Notes: a model not told the origin generated them from the letters alone. A stretch of 64,000 bases of DNA from an uncultured Actinomycetes bacterium (GCA_903884065.1 CAISDL010000042.1:1-64000); one strand, 5' to 3'; counted from the stretch's first letter, positions 36,445 through 46,168 are shown. Translations and numbers: made by a program.

Positions 36445-36699
36445 CTACGAGGGGCCGGTATGCGCCTCAGGTGAATCAAGGGGCGTACCGCAACTCGGGC
36501 AAAACTGGATGACCAGGCCACTACTGCCGCCATCAGGCACACAGATGACCCAATCCCGCGCCCGGCACTCAACCCTGATGTCGAACTCGCACGCGAATGT
36601 TCGTGCCTCAAACCAGGCGCAGCAGGAGTCGAATCCCGGCGGAACGCGCTGAACTCCCTCCAGACAACCGCTCCCGTCCGGGTGCGTCCGCGTGCCCAC
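36445..36699 (-). CDS. small Cys-rich protein, DUF6980-like zinc site
   Basis: The frame ending at 36445 encodes FDSCCAWFEARTFACEFDIR, then PDGGSSGLVIQFCPSCGTPL. The CC pair, the lone Cys, DGGSS and FCPSCG have the order seen in the DUF6980-type family, which binds zinc and occurs beside phage or immunity genes. The start is uncertain: GTG 36699 is proposed, and in-frame ATGs lie up to 36945. No ribosome binding site supports any of them. The remainder of 36346-36957 shows nothing convincing. Confidence 0.35.
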   Translation of the reverse strand: MGTRTHPDGSGCLEGVQRVPPGFDSCCAWFEARTFACEFDIRVECRARDWVICVPDGGSSGLVIQFCPSCGTPLDSPEAHTGPS

Positions 36700-36957
36700 G
36701 GCGTGGCAGCTTAGTGGGAGTCGGTTGAGGACCGGCCTGCATTGGTTGCGTCGTCGCGCTTCCACATGGACCTTACGCGGGGGCAGTTGATCTGTGTTCT
36801 TGCGCTGACCAGCGTTGAGCGACCCGGCTGGCTGCATCGGGTCCATGTCCCAAATGCTCATCACCGGCTGAGAAACCAACCTCGCCGGTAAAAGATTGAT
36901 TACGCAGCGGCCTGCCGATCCACGAGCGGAAATGGCATGTGACATGCAAAAACAGCG

Positions 36958-37040
36958 TGGCAGGTACAGGATTCGAACCTGTGTAGGCTTTCGCCGACGG
37001 ATTTACAGTCCGCTCCCATTGGCCGCTCGGGCAACCTGCC
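36958..37040 (-). tRNA. tyrT: tRNA-Tyr (GTA anticodon)
   Basis: On the minus strand from 37040, the acceptor GGCAGGT pairs with ACCTGCC, with discriminator A at 36958. The anticodon loop CTGTAAA carries GTA. A long variable arm (CGGCGAAAGCC region) is present, as expected for a class II tRNA, and the T arm contains GGTTCGAATCC. Length 83 without CCA. Its position before yajQ matches the mycobacterial arrangement. Confidence 0.96.
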
Positions 37041-37148
37041 TGGGTCAAACCGAACTACCCGGTTTGATGCGAGTAGCAGGGTACAACGAGGATGTACCCC
37101 GGACACAAACCGGCCCGATCCCCCGGCCGACACCGAGGAGGCACGCAC

Positions 37149-37640
37149 GTGGCTGATTCAAGCTTCGACATCGTCAGCAAGGTCGACCGCCAGGAGGCCG
37201 ACAACGCCCTCAACCAGGCCGCCAAGGAGTTGGCCACCCGGTTCGACTTCCGCGGCACCGACACCACCATCGCCTGGAAGGGCGACGAGGTTGTCGAGAT
37301 CGTCTCCTCCACCGAGGAGCGCGCCAAGGCCGCCGTGGACGTGTTCAAGGAGAAACTCATCCGCCGCGACATCTCGATGAAGGCCTTCGACGCCGGCGAA
37401 CCGCAGGCGTCGGGGAAGACCTACAAGGTCAGCGGCACCATCAAAGAGGGCATCACCAGCGAGAACGCCAAGAAGATCACCAAGCTGATCCGTGACGAGG
37501 GCCCCAAGGGCGTGAAGGCCCAGATCCAAGGCGATGAGATCAGGGTCAGCTCCAAAAAGCGCGACGACCTCCAGGATGTCATCGCGTTACTCAAGGGTGC
37601 CGACCTCGAGGTTGCCCTGCAGTTCGTCAACTACCGCTGA
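37149..37640 (+). CDS. yajQ: YajQ-family nucleotide-binding protein
   Basis: The 163-aa product starts at GTG 37149 behind GGAGG (CGAGGAGG). It is full length for the family and begins [20 protein letters not shown]. Two RNA-recognition-like domains are expected. The family binds nucleic acids or nucleotides; a Xanthomonas member senses cyclic di-GMP. Orthologue of Rv0566c by type and position. A 15-base tandem duplication covers its stop codon (37636-37665). Confidence 0.94.
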   Translation: MADSSFDIVSKVDRQEADNALNQAAKELATRFDFRGTDTTIAWKGDEVVEIVSSTEERAKAAVDVFKEKLIRRDISMKAFDAGEPQASGKTYKVSGTIKEGITSENAKKITKLIRDEGPKGVKAQIQGDEIRVSSKKRDDLQDVIALLKGADLEVALQFVNYR

Positions 37641-37665
37641 GTTCTGGCCCGCTGAGTTCTGGCCC
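37636..37665 (+). repeat. 15-base perfect tandem duplication across the yajQ stop
   Basis: The unit GCTGAGTTCTGGCCC occurs twice without a gap (37636-37650 and 37651-37665). The first copy includes the TGA stop of yajQ at 37638-37640, so the protein is unaffected. It looks like a recent slippage duplication. Confidence 0.9.
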
Positions 37666-37728
37666 GGTCAACCGGTCAATGCATAAGGTGGATTACGCCA
37701 CCCCAGTACGCACTCAGCGAGGACCGCG

Positions 37729-39243
37729 ATGACCGTCAGCCCGTACGCCGACACCCGACCCGCCGAGCAGTCCGGCGGTGACTACGACGTCGTCATCATC
37801 GGGGCCGGCATCTCCGGCATCGGTGCGGCCTACCGCCTGGCCGAATCCGATCCGTCCACGAGATACGTCATCCTTGAGCGCCGCGACCGCGTCGGCGGCA
37901 CCTGGGACCTCTTTCGCTACCCCGGGGTGCGCTCGGACTCCTCCATCTTCTCCCTGAGTTGGCCGTGGGCGCCATGGCAGGGCAAGGAGTACGTGGCCGA
38001 CGGCGACCGCATCCGCGACTACATGGAGGATGCCGCGCGCAAGCACGGCATCCACCCGCACATCCGCTTCCACACCACGGTGACCTCCGCCGACTGGGAC
38101 TCGACCACCGACGGCTGGACCGTGCACGTCACCGAGAACGGGACAGCGAAGACCTACCGCGGCCGCTTCGTGTTCTTCGGCTCCGGCTACTACAACTACG
38201 ACGATCCTTACACCCCGGAATTCCCCGGCATCGAGAGCTTCGGGGGCCAGGTGGTGCACGCCCAGCACTGGCCCGACGATCTGGACTACGCCGGAAAGAA
38301 GGTGGTGGTGATCGGCAGCGGCGCCACGGCGGTCTCGCTGGTTCCCGCGCTGGCCCGCAAAGCCGCGCACGTCACCATGCTGCAGCGCTCACCGGGCTAT
38401 CTGTTCTCCATGCCGAGGATCGCTCCATGGATGCAGCCCATCCGAAAACTGTTGCCCAACAAGACGTCCTACTCGATCGTTCGCGCCATCTCGCTGTCGT
38501 TCGAGAAAATCGTCTGGGTGTTCGCCCGCGGGCTGCCGACCGGCATGAAGAAGTTGGTGCGCTGGCAGAACACCAAACTGCTGCCGGCCGGCTATCCGGT
38601 CGAGCGCGACTTCACACCGCGTTACAACCCGTGGGACCAGCGCCTGTGCGTGGTGGCTGACGGAGACATGTTCGAGGCCATCAACCAGGGCACCCTCGAG
38701 GTGGTCACCGACCACATCGAGCGCTTCGACGAGACCGGCATCGAAACCCGGTCGGGCCGGCATCTCGACGCCGACATCGTCGTAGCCGCCACCGGCCTGA
38801 ATCTGCTGGCCCTCGGAGGGGTGCAGATCAATGTGGACGGCGGCGAGGTCAAACCGCAGGATCGATTCTCTTACAAGGCGCACATGCTCGAGGACGTGCC
38901 CAACCTCATCTGGTGCATCGGCTACACCAACGCCTCGTGGACCCTGCGCGCCGACATCACCGCACGCGCCACCGCCAAACTCTTGGAACACATGAAGGCC
39001 CATGGTTACACGCATGCCTACCCGCATCCGTCCGGCGCCCCGATGCCGGAGAAGCCGACCTGGGATCTGCAGGCCGGTTACGTGCAGCGGAACGCCCACG
39101 CGCTGCCGAAGTCGGGAACCGAACGGCCATGGGTGGTGCGCCAGGACTACTTCGCCGATGCATTCGACTACCGCTTCCTGGACAAGATCGAGGAGGACAT
39201 GGTGTTCGGGAAGGTGCCGACAGCCGCACAACTGGTTGGATAG
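37729..39243 (+). CDS. EthA-like flavin monooxygenase (Baeyer-Villiger type)
   Basis: The 504-aa FAD/NADPH enzyme has GxGxxG in VVIIGAGISGIG (residues 21-32) and a second in VVVIGSGATAVSL. The Baeyer-Villiger-like fingerprint FGGQVVHAQHWPDD lies between them. It matches Rv0565c (beside gpsA and yajQ), a paralogue of EthA, and related enzymes oxidise ketones and activate thioamide prodrugs. A strong hairpin (39265-39294) follows it. The gene appears intact. Confidence 0.92.
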   Translation: MTVSPYADTRPAEQSGGDYDVVIIGAGISGIGAAYRLAESDPSTRYVILERRDRVGGTWDLFRYPGVRSDSSIFSLSWPWAPWQGKEYVADGDRIRDYMEDAARKHGIHPHIRFHTTVTSADWDSTTDGWTVHVTENGTAKTYRGRFVFFGSGYYNYDDPYTPEFPGIESFGGQVVHAQHWPDDLDYAGKKVVVIGSGATAVSLVPALARKAAHVTMLQRSPGYLFSMPRIAPWMQPIRKLLPNKTSYSIVRAISLSFEKIVWVFARGLPTGMKKLVRWQNTKLLPAGYPVERDFTPRYNPWDQRLCVVADGDMFEAINQGTLEVVTDHIERFDETGIETRSGRHLDADIVVAATGLNLLALGGVQINVDGGEVKPQDRFSYKAHMLEDVPNLIWCIGYTNASWTLRADITARATAKLLEHMKAHGYTHAYPHPSGAPMPEKPTWDLQAGYVQRNAHALPKSGTERPWVVRQDYFADAFDYRFLDKIEEDMVFGKVPTAAQLVG

Positions 39244-39264
39244 CTCCGCGACAAAACACGTCCT

Positions 39265-39294
39265 GCCACCCGACCGGGCGCGCGGTCGGGTGGC
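39265..39294 (+). terminator. hairpin with 11-bp stem between the monooxygenase and gpsA
   Basis: GCCACCCGACC (39265-39275) pairs perfectly with GGTCGGGTGGC (39284-39294) around an 8-base loop. There is no U-tract, which is usual for mycobacterial hairpin terminators. It lies 22 bases after the monooxygenase stop and 46 bases before gpsA, so it likely separates the two transcripts. Confidence 0.55.
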
Positions 39295-39339
39295 CCAAAC
39301 TGCCGGTAAACCGCGCCGGGCGGCACTACGTTTGTCGGC

Positions 39340-40365
39340 ATGACATCTGAACGCCGTCAACCGAAAGTCGTCGTGCTCGGCGGAGGCTCATGGGGCACCA
39401 CCGTCGCATCCATCTGCGCCCGGCGCGGACCGACGCTGCAGTGGGTGCGCTCGGCCGACACCGCCGAGGACATCAACTCCAACCACCGCAACAGCGAGTA
39501 TCTGGGCGAAGAAGTCGAGTTACCCGAGACTCTGCGCGCCACCAACGATTTCGCCGAGGCAGCCAATTGCGCCGACGTGATCGTCATGGGTGTGCCCTCG
39601 CACGGATTCCGTGGCGTGCTGGTCGAACTCGCCAAGGAACTGCGGCCGTGGGTCCCGGTGGTCAGCCTGGTCAAAGGCTTGGAGCAGGGCACCAACATGC
39701 GGATGAGCCAGATCGTCGAAGAGGTGCTGCCGGGGCATCCGGCCGGAATCCTGGCCGGACCGAACATCGCCAAGGAGGTCGCCGAGGGCTATGCCGCAGC
39801 GGCCGTGCTGGCCATGCCCGACCGTAACCTGGCCGCCAATCTCGCAGACATGTTCCGCACCAGCAGGTTTCGCACCTACACCAGTGATGATGTGGCCGGT
39901 GTGGAGATCGCGGGCGCGCTCAAGAACGTCTATGCGATCGCCGTCGGCATGGGCTACGCCATGGGCATCGGCGAGAACACCCGCGCCATGGTGATGACCC
40001 GCGCGGTCCGGGAGATGTCCAAATTGGGCGAGGCCGTCGGCGGTCAGCGCGACACCTTCTCCGGCCTTGCGGGGATGGGCGACCTGATCGTGACCTGCAC
40101 CTCCAAGCGCAGCCGCAACCGCCATGTCGGCGAGGAACTCGGTTCCGGCAAGACCGTGCAGGAAATCATCGCCGGCATGAACCAGGTCGCCGAGGGCGTC
40201 AAGGCCGCCAGCGTCATCATGGAATTCGCCGACAAGTACGGCGTGAGCATGCCGATCGCCAAGGAGGTCGACGGCGTGGTCAATCACGGCGCGACCGTCG
40301 AGGACGCCTACCGCGGACTCATGGCGCAGAAACCCGGCCACGAGGTCGACGGCACACCGTTCTGA
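39340..40365 (+). CDS. gpsA: NAD(P)-dependent glycerol-3-phosphate dehydrogenase
   Basis: The 341-aa enzyme reduces dihydroxyacetone phosphate to sn-glycerol-3-phosphate for phospholipid synthesis. The NAD motif VLGGGSWGTTVA, VSLVKGLEQGT, the catalytic Lys in GALKNVYAIAVG and the segment FSGLAGMGDLIVTCTS are all present. Orthologue of gpdA1 (Rv0564c), located as in M. tuberculosis between the monooxygenase and htpX, though two exported-protein genes intervene here. Confidence 0.95.
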   Translation: MTSERRQPKVVVLGGGSWGTTVASICARRGPTLQWVRSADTAEDINSNHRNSEYLGEEVELPETLRATNDFAEAANCADVIVMGVPSHGFRGVLVELAKELRPWVPVVSLVKGLEQGTNMRMSQIVEEVLPGHPAGILAGPNIAKEVAEGYAAAAVLAMPDRNLAANLADMFRTSRFRTYTSDDVAGVEIAGALKNVYAIAVGMGYAMGIGENTRAMVMTRAVREMSKLGEAVGGQRDTFSGLAGMGDLIVTCTSKRSRNRHVGEELGSGKTVQEIIAGMNQVAEGVKAASVIMEFADKYGVSMPIAKEVDGVVNHGATVEDAYRGLMAQKPGHEVDGTPF

Positions 40366-40386
40366 CGCCGACACCCGAACGGCCGA

Positions 40387-40983
40387 TCAGCCCCCGGGCG
40401 GCGCTGCCGGTGCGGGCGGCATCCCGGGCATTACCGGCGGAAGTCCGGGTACCAGGGGGGTGCCCGACGGGCGGTCCAGCAACGGGTTGACGGCGTTGAT
40501 GTAGGTGGTCGTCGGGCTGACCACGAAACCGACCTGGTCCCGGCTGTTGTAACAGGCGACCACTCCGGCGTCGTCCACGCCGCAACTGACCTGCCGGTAG
40601 CTCAACCGCGTGTTGGGCGGAAGCATCTTCACCGCTCCGGCCGCGGCCGCGTACAGCGAGGGATCGGTGGTGGTGGAGAACGCCGGCGCGCCGGTCGGTC
40701 CCCCGCTGACCAGGTTGACGCCCTCCGGCGCGCCCGGAAGCGGACCACTGCATCCGTAATCGCCGTTGAGGTTGTCCAACGTGCAGATGACGCCCGGCGG
40801 CCCCGCGAAGGAGAACCATCGCCCCTTGTTAGTGGTGTAGTCGGCGGGATTGACCGGCATGTAGGCATTCACATTGGGGATCGGGGGCGCCGGCGCGGGG
40901 TCGGGGTCTCCCGAAGCTGGGGATGCGCCCACCACAGCAGCCCCCACGGCCACAGTGGTGATCGTTAGAAACCTGAGCAACAT
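40387..40983 (-). CDS. secreted hypothetical protein
   Basis: The 198-aa product starts at ATG 40983, which places a classical signal peptide at the N-terminus (LLRFLTITTVAVGAAVVGA, then ASPASGD). The mature part has four cysteines (CTL, CSG, SCGV and ACYN), probably two disulfides, and a Pro/Gly-rich C-terminal tail. The pattern, ending in a VGFVV-x-P strand, is common in mycobacterial exported proteins of unknown function. It is convergent with gpsA. Confidence 0.75.
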   Translation of the reverse strand: MLLRFLTITTVAVGAAVVGASPASGDPDPAPAPPIPNVNAYMPVNPADYTTNKGRWFSFAGPPGVICTLDNLNGDYGCSGPLPGAPEGVNLVSGGPTGAPAFSTTTDPSLYAAAAGAVKMLPPNTRLSYRQVSCGVDDAGVVACYNSRDQVGFVVSPTTTYINAVNPLLDRPSGTPLVPGLPPVMPGMPPAPAAPPGG

Positions 40984-41096
40984 AACAACACCGTACCGAA
41001 CTTGAACGAGCAGGAAGGCCGCAGGTTTCAAACATAGAAACATGACCTAAACTATGATTGCTCTTAGCAGAACCTGAGAGCCAGAAAGGCTGTGCC

Positions 41097-42194
41097 GTGG
41101 ATCTCCGAGTAAAGGACACGTTGCGCGCAAGCGCGACGGCCCTCGGTGTCGCCGCAGGCCTCATGGCGCTGGCTTCCACCGCACAGACGCCCGACGGATA
41201 CCTCCACGCCAGCTTCGGTGGGCCAATGGACGTCTTCAGCAGCGGTTCGGCCGACGTGATCGCGATCGGCGACGGCACCGACGACGCCACCGAACTGGCT
41301 GCCCTGCTCAAGGGCCCCGTCGGGCCGGCGGCCACTGCCGGCGTCCCCAACTCCCCCTACCGGGTGGCCTACGAAGCCGGTACCGCGCCGAACGTCACGA
41401 CGGGGTCGGTAATGGTCCCTCGGCTGGACGACCGTCCGGTGGTGACCGCCCCCACCATTAAGGACGCGGCGATACTCCCGTCCAAGCCGGTGGTCGACTC
41501 TCAGGGCAAGATCGACTGCAGTGGCTCCGTGAGTTGCCACACCGATCCGATGACCAACATCACGACGGTCACCTACCCCGACGGTGTTATCGCGATCGTC
41601 CAGAAGATCAACGACCTGACCGTCGTGGCCTACAAGACGTTCACCGAGGCGCTGCCCAGCGAGATTTCCTCGCTGCTGCCGCCGGTGCCGACGGCGACGC
41701 CACCGGTCATCGCCGCCATCGCGCCGACCCAGGTGCCCGCGGCCGCCCCAACCCCCGAGCCGGAACCGGTGGTGACACCGCCCGCATCCCAGACTGCGGC
41801 GGCCCCCGCCGATCCCGGTCCGCCGGCACCGGATGTCTCGTCCCTCGACCCCAGCGATAACGGACCGCGGCTCAATGTGACGACGCCGTCGAGTGACTTC
41901 AGCCCCGGCAGCGACGACACCGGGACGGGGACGGGGACGGGGACGAACGTTCGGGATCCGAAGATTCCCGACCTTGGGAAGATCAAGGACGCCATCGGCG
42001 ACCTGGTCAAGGGACCGGTGGGCAATGCCGTGGAGGACCCCGCAGCGTCCAGCACGGCTGAGTCCTCGACCAGCTCGCAGACATCGGACGGCGGTTCACC
42101 GTCCTCCGACGATGGACAGTCGTCGCACGGTTCTCAGAACTCGAAGTCGGACAAGTCCGACAAGTCCGGCGGGGACGACTCCGACGGTTCCTGA
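41097..42194 (+). CDS. exported Pro/Ser/Thr-rich hypothetical protein
   Basis: The 365-aa product starts at GTG 41097 behind AAAGG. A hydrophobic segment at residues 10-30 looks like a signal peptide or anchor. The middle carries one CxxxC pair (DCSGSVSCHTD) in a small domain of about 120 residues. From about residue 195 the chain is low-complexity: first Pro/Ala, then Gly-Thr repeats from a GACGGG-repeat tract at about 41925-41945, then Ser/Asp/Lys. It probably extends into the cell wall. No family was recognised. Confidence 0.65.
   Translation: MDLRVKDTLRASATALGVAAGLMALASTAQTPDGYLHASFGGPMDVFSSGSADVIAIGDGTDDATELAALLKGPVGPAATAGVPNSPYRVAYEAGTAPNVTTGSVMVPRLDDRPVVTAPTIKDAAILPSKPVVDSQGKIDCSGSVSCHTDPMTNITTVTYPDGVIAIVQKINDLTVVAYKTFTEALPSEISSLLPPVPTATPPVIAAIAPTQVPAAAPTPEPEPVVTPPASQTAAAPADPGPPAPDVSSLDPSDNGPRLNVTTPSSDFSPGSDDTGTGTGTGTNVRDPKIPDLGKIKDAIGDLVKGPVGNAVEDPAASSTAESSTSSQTSDGGSPSSDDGQSSHGSQNSKSDKSDKSGGDDSDGS
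41925..41945 (+). repeat. short GGGACG tandem tract inside a coding region
   Basis: About three and a half copies of the hexamer GGGACG encode Gly-Thr dipeptides in the low-complexity part of the secreted protein. Copy number may vary by slippage without changing the frame, since the unit is two codons. Confidence 0.7.
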
Positions 42195-42215
42195 CAACGG
42201 ACCGCGCGCGGTGAA

Positions 42216-43088
42216 TTAACCGCCGGCCATTTTCTCCAACCGCGCGATTCGCTCTTCCATGGGCGGGTGGGTGGAGAACAGCTTGGCCATCCGCTCCCCT
42301 GAGCGGAACGGACTGGCGATCATCAGGTGCGCCTGGTCGGCGAGTTGCGGGCTGGGCGGCAGCGGGGCCTGCTGCACACCGCCGCTGATCTTGCGCAGTG
42401 CCGACGCCAGAGCCAGCGGGTCACCCGAGAGTTCGGCCCCGGACTCGTCGGCCTGGTACTCCCGCGATCGCGAGACCGCCATCCGGATCACCGTCGCCGC
42501 GATCGGGCCGAGCAGCGATACCAGCATCATGGCCAGCGGATTGACTCCGCCTCCGCCGCCGCGTCCCCGGCCCGAGTAGCTGGCGAACATCGCCATCTGG
42601 GCCATGCTGGTGACCACCGCCGCCATTGCGCCGGCCACACAAGAGATCAGGATGTCGCGGTTGTAGACGTGCGACAGTTCGTGGCCCAGCACAGCCCGAA
42701 GCTCGCGTTCGTTGAGGATGTTGAGGATTCCGGTGGTGCAGCACACCGCGGCGTTGCGCGGATTGCGACCGGTGGCAAAGGCATTGGGGTTGGCGGTGTC
42801 GCTGATGTAGAGCCGCGGCATCGGCTGGTGGGCGGCGGTGGCCAACTCGCGCACGATCGCGTAGATCTCCGGCGCCTGCACCTCCGTGACCGGCTGCGCC
42901 TGCATCGCTTTCAGCGCCAGTTTGTCGCTGTTGAAATACACGTAGATGTTCATGCCGACGGCCATCAGCACTGACAGTGCGAGCACGGACTTGTTCTGGA
43001 AGAGGCCGCCGATGAACACGATGAACGCCGACATTCCGACCAGCAGCAGGAACGTTTTGATGCGGTTACCGGTCGGATGCCAGGTCAT
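42216..43088 (-). CDS. htpX: membrane zinc metalloprotease HtpX
   Basis: The 290-aa protease cuts misfolded membrane proteins. There are two N-terminal helices (12-50), the zinc motif HELSH at 136-140, two further helices and a third ligand Glu in SREYQADE. It ends [17 protein letters not shown]. Orthologue of Rv0563. It begins with ATG 43088 preceded by AGAAGGAGA. Confidence 0.96.
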   Translation of the reverse strand: MTWHPTGNRIKTFLLLVGMSAFIVFIGGLFQNKSVLALSVLMAVGMNIYVYFNSDKLALKAMQAQPVTEVQAPEIYAIVRELATAAHQPMPRLYISDTANPNAFATGRNPRNAAVCCTTGILNILNERELRAVLGHELSHVYNRDILISCVAGAMAAVVTSMAQMAMFASYSGRGRGGGGGVNPLAMMLVSLLGPIAATVIRMAVSRSREYQADESGAELSGDPLALASALRKISGGVQQAPLPPSPQLADQAHLMIASPFRSGERMAKLFSTHPPMEERIARLEKMAGG

Positions 43089-43158
43089 GCCTATCTCCTT
43101 CTGAGCGAGTGTGTCCGCAGACTAACGTCCGGAGGCGCTGCGCAAGTTCCGGATGACA

Positions 43159-44166
43159 CTAACCGTGTCGGTTAACCGTGTAGTCCACCAGCGAAGCCAG
43201 CGCGCGACGTCCGGGCACGTCGGGCAGCCCTGCCAATTCCTGGCGGGCCTGTGCTGCGTATTGGTGGACGGTGGCCTTGGCGGACGCGATCCCGCCGGAT
43301 GCCCGAAGGAGCACCAGCGCCTCGGCCACCTCGTGGTCGTCGGTCACCGGGCCCTTGAGGAGTTCACGCAGACGGTCGGCGCCCGGGCCGGTCTCGCGCA
43401 GCGCAAAAAGCACCGGAAGGGTGTGCACGCCCTCACGCAGGTCGGTACCGGGCAGCTTGCCCGACTCGTCGGGCTCGGCCTCGATGTCGATGATGTCGTC
43501 GGAGATCTGGAACACCGTGCCGATGATCCCGCCGATGCGGCCGAGTCGCTCGACCTGGTCGACGCTGGCGCCCGAGTACGTGCCGCCGAACCGCCCTGCC
43601 GCGGCGATCAGGCAGGCCGTCTTCTCGGCGATCACCTTCAGGTAGTGCGAGACGGCGTCGTCCCCGGCGGGGGCGCCCTTGGTCTCCCGCATCTGCCCGG
43701 TGACCAGCAACGCGAACGTCTCGGCGATGATCCGCACCGCGTCCGGACCCAGTTCGGCCACCAACCGGGAGGCCGTGGCGAACAGGTAATCACCGGCCAG
43801 GATCGCGATGTTGTTGCCCCAGCGGGCGTTGGCCGAGGGGGCGCCGCGGCGCATCTGGGCCTCGTCCATCACGTCGTCGTGATACAGCGTGGCCAGGTGC
43901 ACCATCTCGATGACCGCCCCGGCGACGGCGACATCCCGGCTGTCCGGATCGGGGCCGACGTGGGCCGACAGCACCGTGAACAGCGGACGGAACCGCTTGC
44001 CGCCCGCCTCGAACAGGTGCAGCACGGACTCGGTCATCAACTCGTCCCCACCGCGCAACTCCGTGGAGATGATGTCCTCGACGCGGGCGACGCCGTCACG
44101 CACCTGCTGGGCAAATTTCGCGTCACCGAAGTCGACCCCTGCTACCACGGTCGCCGGTGTCTTCAC
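43159..44166 (-). CDS. grcC1: trans-polyprenyl diphosphate synthase
   Basis: The 335-aa enzyme extends allylic diphosphates with isopentenyl diphosphate to make the menaquinone side chain. The first aspartate-rich motif DDVMD (97-101) lies in LYHDDVMDEAQ and the second, DDIID, in QISDDIIDIE. GGKRFRPL and the basic YLFATASR region are conserved. Orthologue of Rv0562. Divergent from menJ with 21 bases between start codons, so their promoters must overlap. Confidence 0.94.
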   Translation of the reverse strand: MKTPATVVAGVDFGDAKFAQQVRDGVARVEDIISTELRGGDELMTESVLHLFEAGGKRFRPLFTVLSAHVGPDPDSRDVAVAGAVIEMVHLATLYHDDVMDEAQMRRGAPSANARWGNNIAILAGDYLFATASRLVAELGPDAVRIIAETFALLVTGQMRETKGAPAGDDAVSHYLKVIAEKTACLIAAAGRFGGTYSGASVDQVERLGRIGGIIGTVFQISDDIIDIEAEPDESGKLPGTDLREGVHTLPVLFALRETGPGADRLRELLKGPVTDDHEVAEALVLLRASGGIASAKATVHQYAAQARQELAGLPDVPGRRALASLVDYTVNRHG

Positions 44167-44187
44167 GGTGCCAACATACTGGGAAGC

Positions 44188-45459
44188 GTGAATCAGCCGT
44201 CATCGGAGGTGTCCCCGGAAGCGAGCGGGCAGCAGCACGGGGCAGACGTCGTCGTGGTGGGCGCCGGGCCGTCCGGATCGTCGGCGGCGGCGTGGGCCGC
44301 CCGCGCAGGCCACGAGGTACTGGTGGTCGACTCCAGCAAGTTCCCCCGCGACAAGGCCTGCGGCGACGGCCTGACCCCGCGGGCCGTGGCGGAGTTGGGC
44401 CGACTCGGTCTGGGTGACTGGCTGGATGGGCGCATTCGTCACCACGGGCTGCGACTGGCCGGATTCGGCACCGAGGTCGAGGTCCGATGGCCGGGCCCGT
44501 CGTTCCCCGCGGTGAGCTCCGCGGTGCCGCGCACCGAATTGGATGACCGGGTGCGTCACGCCGCTGAAGATGCCGGCGCTTCGATGCTGCTGGGATCCAA
44601 AGCCGTTGATGTGAGCCGTGATTCGGCCGGTCGGGTCACCGAGGTGGTGCTGGCCAACGGCCGCCGGTTGGCGTGCCGGTGGTTGATCGTGGCCGACGGC
44701 GCGCGCTCGACGCTGGGCCGGACACTGGGGCGGCGGTGGCATCAGCAGACGGTGTACGGGGTGGCCGCGCGGGCCTACCTGCGCTCCCCGCGGGCGTCGG
44801 AACCATGGATCTCCTCAGACCTGGAACTGCGGTCGCCCGACGGCCAGGTACTGCCCGGCTACGGGTGGATCTTCCCGCTCGGCAACGGCGAGGTGAACCT
44901 CGGCGTCGGGGCGCTGGCTACCGCGAAGCGGCCCGCCGATGTGGCGTTGCGCCCCCTGATCGGCCACTACACCGAACTGAAGCGGTCGTCGTGGGGTCTC
45001 GAGGGCGCGCCGCGTGCAATCTCCTCAGCGCTGCTGCCGATGGGCGGCGCGGTCTCCGGGGTGGCCGGACCGAACTGGATGCTGGTGGGCGATGCCGCCG
45101 CCTGCGTGAATCCGCTCAACGGAGAGGGCATCGACTACGGGATTGAAACCGGCCGGTTGGCCGCCGACCTCCTGACCGACGGTGCTTCCCGTGAGATGTC
45201 GACAGCATGGCCGGCGTTGCTGCAGGAGCACTACGGCGCCGGATTCTCGGTGGCCCGCCGACTCGGCTTAATGCTGACGCTGCCCCGGTTCCTGCCGATG
45301 GCCGGGCCGCTGGGCATGCGGTCCGCGCGGCTGATGGACATCATGGTGCGAGTCATGGGCAATCTGGTCACCGACGAGGATGCCGACTGGGTGGCGAGGC
45401 TGTGGCGAACCGCAGGCGCCGGCTCACGGCTGGTGGACCGGCGGAAACCATTCAGCTGA
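44188..45459 (+). CDS. menJ: menaquinone reductase MenJ (geranylgeranyl reductase family)
   Basis: The 423-aa flavoprotein saturates one isoprene unit of MK-9 to give MK-9(II-H2). FAD motif VVGAGPSGSSAAAWAARAG at about 23-41, substrate-side PRDKACGDGLTP and the second FAD motif VGDAAACVNPLNGEGIDYG are visible. GTG 44188 is the start; the open frame extends over 340 codons upstream, antisense to grcC1, without meaning. Orthologue of Rv0561c. Confidence 0.94.
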   Translation: MNQPSSEVSPEASGQQHGADVVVVGAGPSGSSAAAWAARAGHEVLVVDSSKFPRDKACGDGLTPRAVAELGRLGLGDWLDGRIRHHGLRLAGFGTEVEVRWPGPSFPAVSSAVPRTELDDRVRHAAEDAGASMLLGSKAVDVSRDSAGRVTEVVLANGRRLACRWLIVADGARSTLGRTLGRRWHQQTVYGVAARAYLRSPRASEPWISSDLELRSPDGQVLPGYGWIFPLGNGEVNLGVGALATAKRPADVALRPLIGHYTELKRSSWGLEGAPRAISSALLPMGGAVSGVAGPNWMLVGDAAACVNPLNGEGIDYGIETGRLAADLLTDGASREMSTAWPALLQEHYGAGFSVARRLGLMLTLPRFLPMAGPLGMRSARLMDIMVRVMGNLVTDEDADWVARLWRTAGAGSRLVDRRKPFS

Positions 45460-45468
45460 TGGCGTCGG

Positions 45469-46158
45469 TCAGGGCTTGACGGCGGCGTGCAGGGCCACGA
45501 TCCCGCCGGTGAGATTGCGCCAGCGCACCTGTGACCAGCCGGCCGCCTCGATGCGACGGGCCAGCGTGGGCTGGTCGGGCCAGGCCCGGATGGACTCGGC
45601 GAGGTAGACGTAGGCCTCCGGGTTGCTCGACACCGCACGGGCCACCCGAGGCAGCGCCCGCATCAGGTACTCCTTGTAGGCGGTGGAGAACATCGGCACG
45701 GTGGGCGTGGAGAACTCGCACACCACCAGACGCCCGCCGGGTCTGGTGACCCGGGCCATCTCACGCAATCCGGCCACATGGTCGACGACGTTGCGCAGCC
45801 CGAAGCTGATGGTCACCGCGTCGAATACCCCGTCGGCGAACGGCAGTCGGGTGGCGTCGGCGGCGACTTTCGGCACGGGCCGCTGGGAGCCGGCGTGCAA
45901 CATCCCCACCGAGAAGTCCGCCGCCAGGCACCAGGCGCCGGATCGGGCCAATTCGACGGTGGATACCGCGGTGCCGGCGGCCAGGTCGAGAACCACGTCC
46001 CCGGGACCGGCCTGCAGCGCCGATCGGGTGGCCCGGCGCCAATACCGGTCCTGCCCCCCCGACAGCACCGTGTTGGTGATGTCGTAACGGCGAGCCACGG
46101 CGTCGAACATCGACGCCACGTCGCGGGGGTCTTTGTCCAGGGACGCGCGGCTCATCAA
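45469..46158 (-). CDS. menG: demethylmenaquinone methyltransferase
   Basis: The 229-aa UbiE/MenG enzyme carries out the final methylation of menaquinone. SAM motif [18 protein letters not shown], the [14 protein letters not shown] segment and the signature [18 protein letters not shown] near the N-terminus are present. Convergent with menJ (9 bases between ends). ATG 46155, one codon downstream, is an equally good start. Orthologue of Rv0558. Confidence 0.95.
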   Translation of the reverse strand: MMSRASLDKDPRDVASMFDAVARRYDITNTVLSGGQDRYWRRATRSALQAGPGDVVLDLAAGTAVSTVELARSGAWCLAADFSVGMLHAGSQRPVPKVAADATRLPFADGVFDAVTISFGLRNVVDHVAGLREMARVTRPGGRLVVCEFSTPTVPMFSTAYKEYLMRALPRVARAVSSNPEAYVYLAESIRAWPDQPTLARRIEAAGWSQVRWRNLTGGIVALHAAVKP

Positions 46159-46168
46159 CCAGACGCTA

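Noticed and set aside
43153..44187. Upstream extension of menJ by 345 codons
   Set aside because: Antisense to grcC1; FAD motif and family length place the start at GTG 44188.
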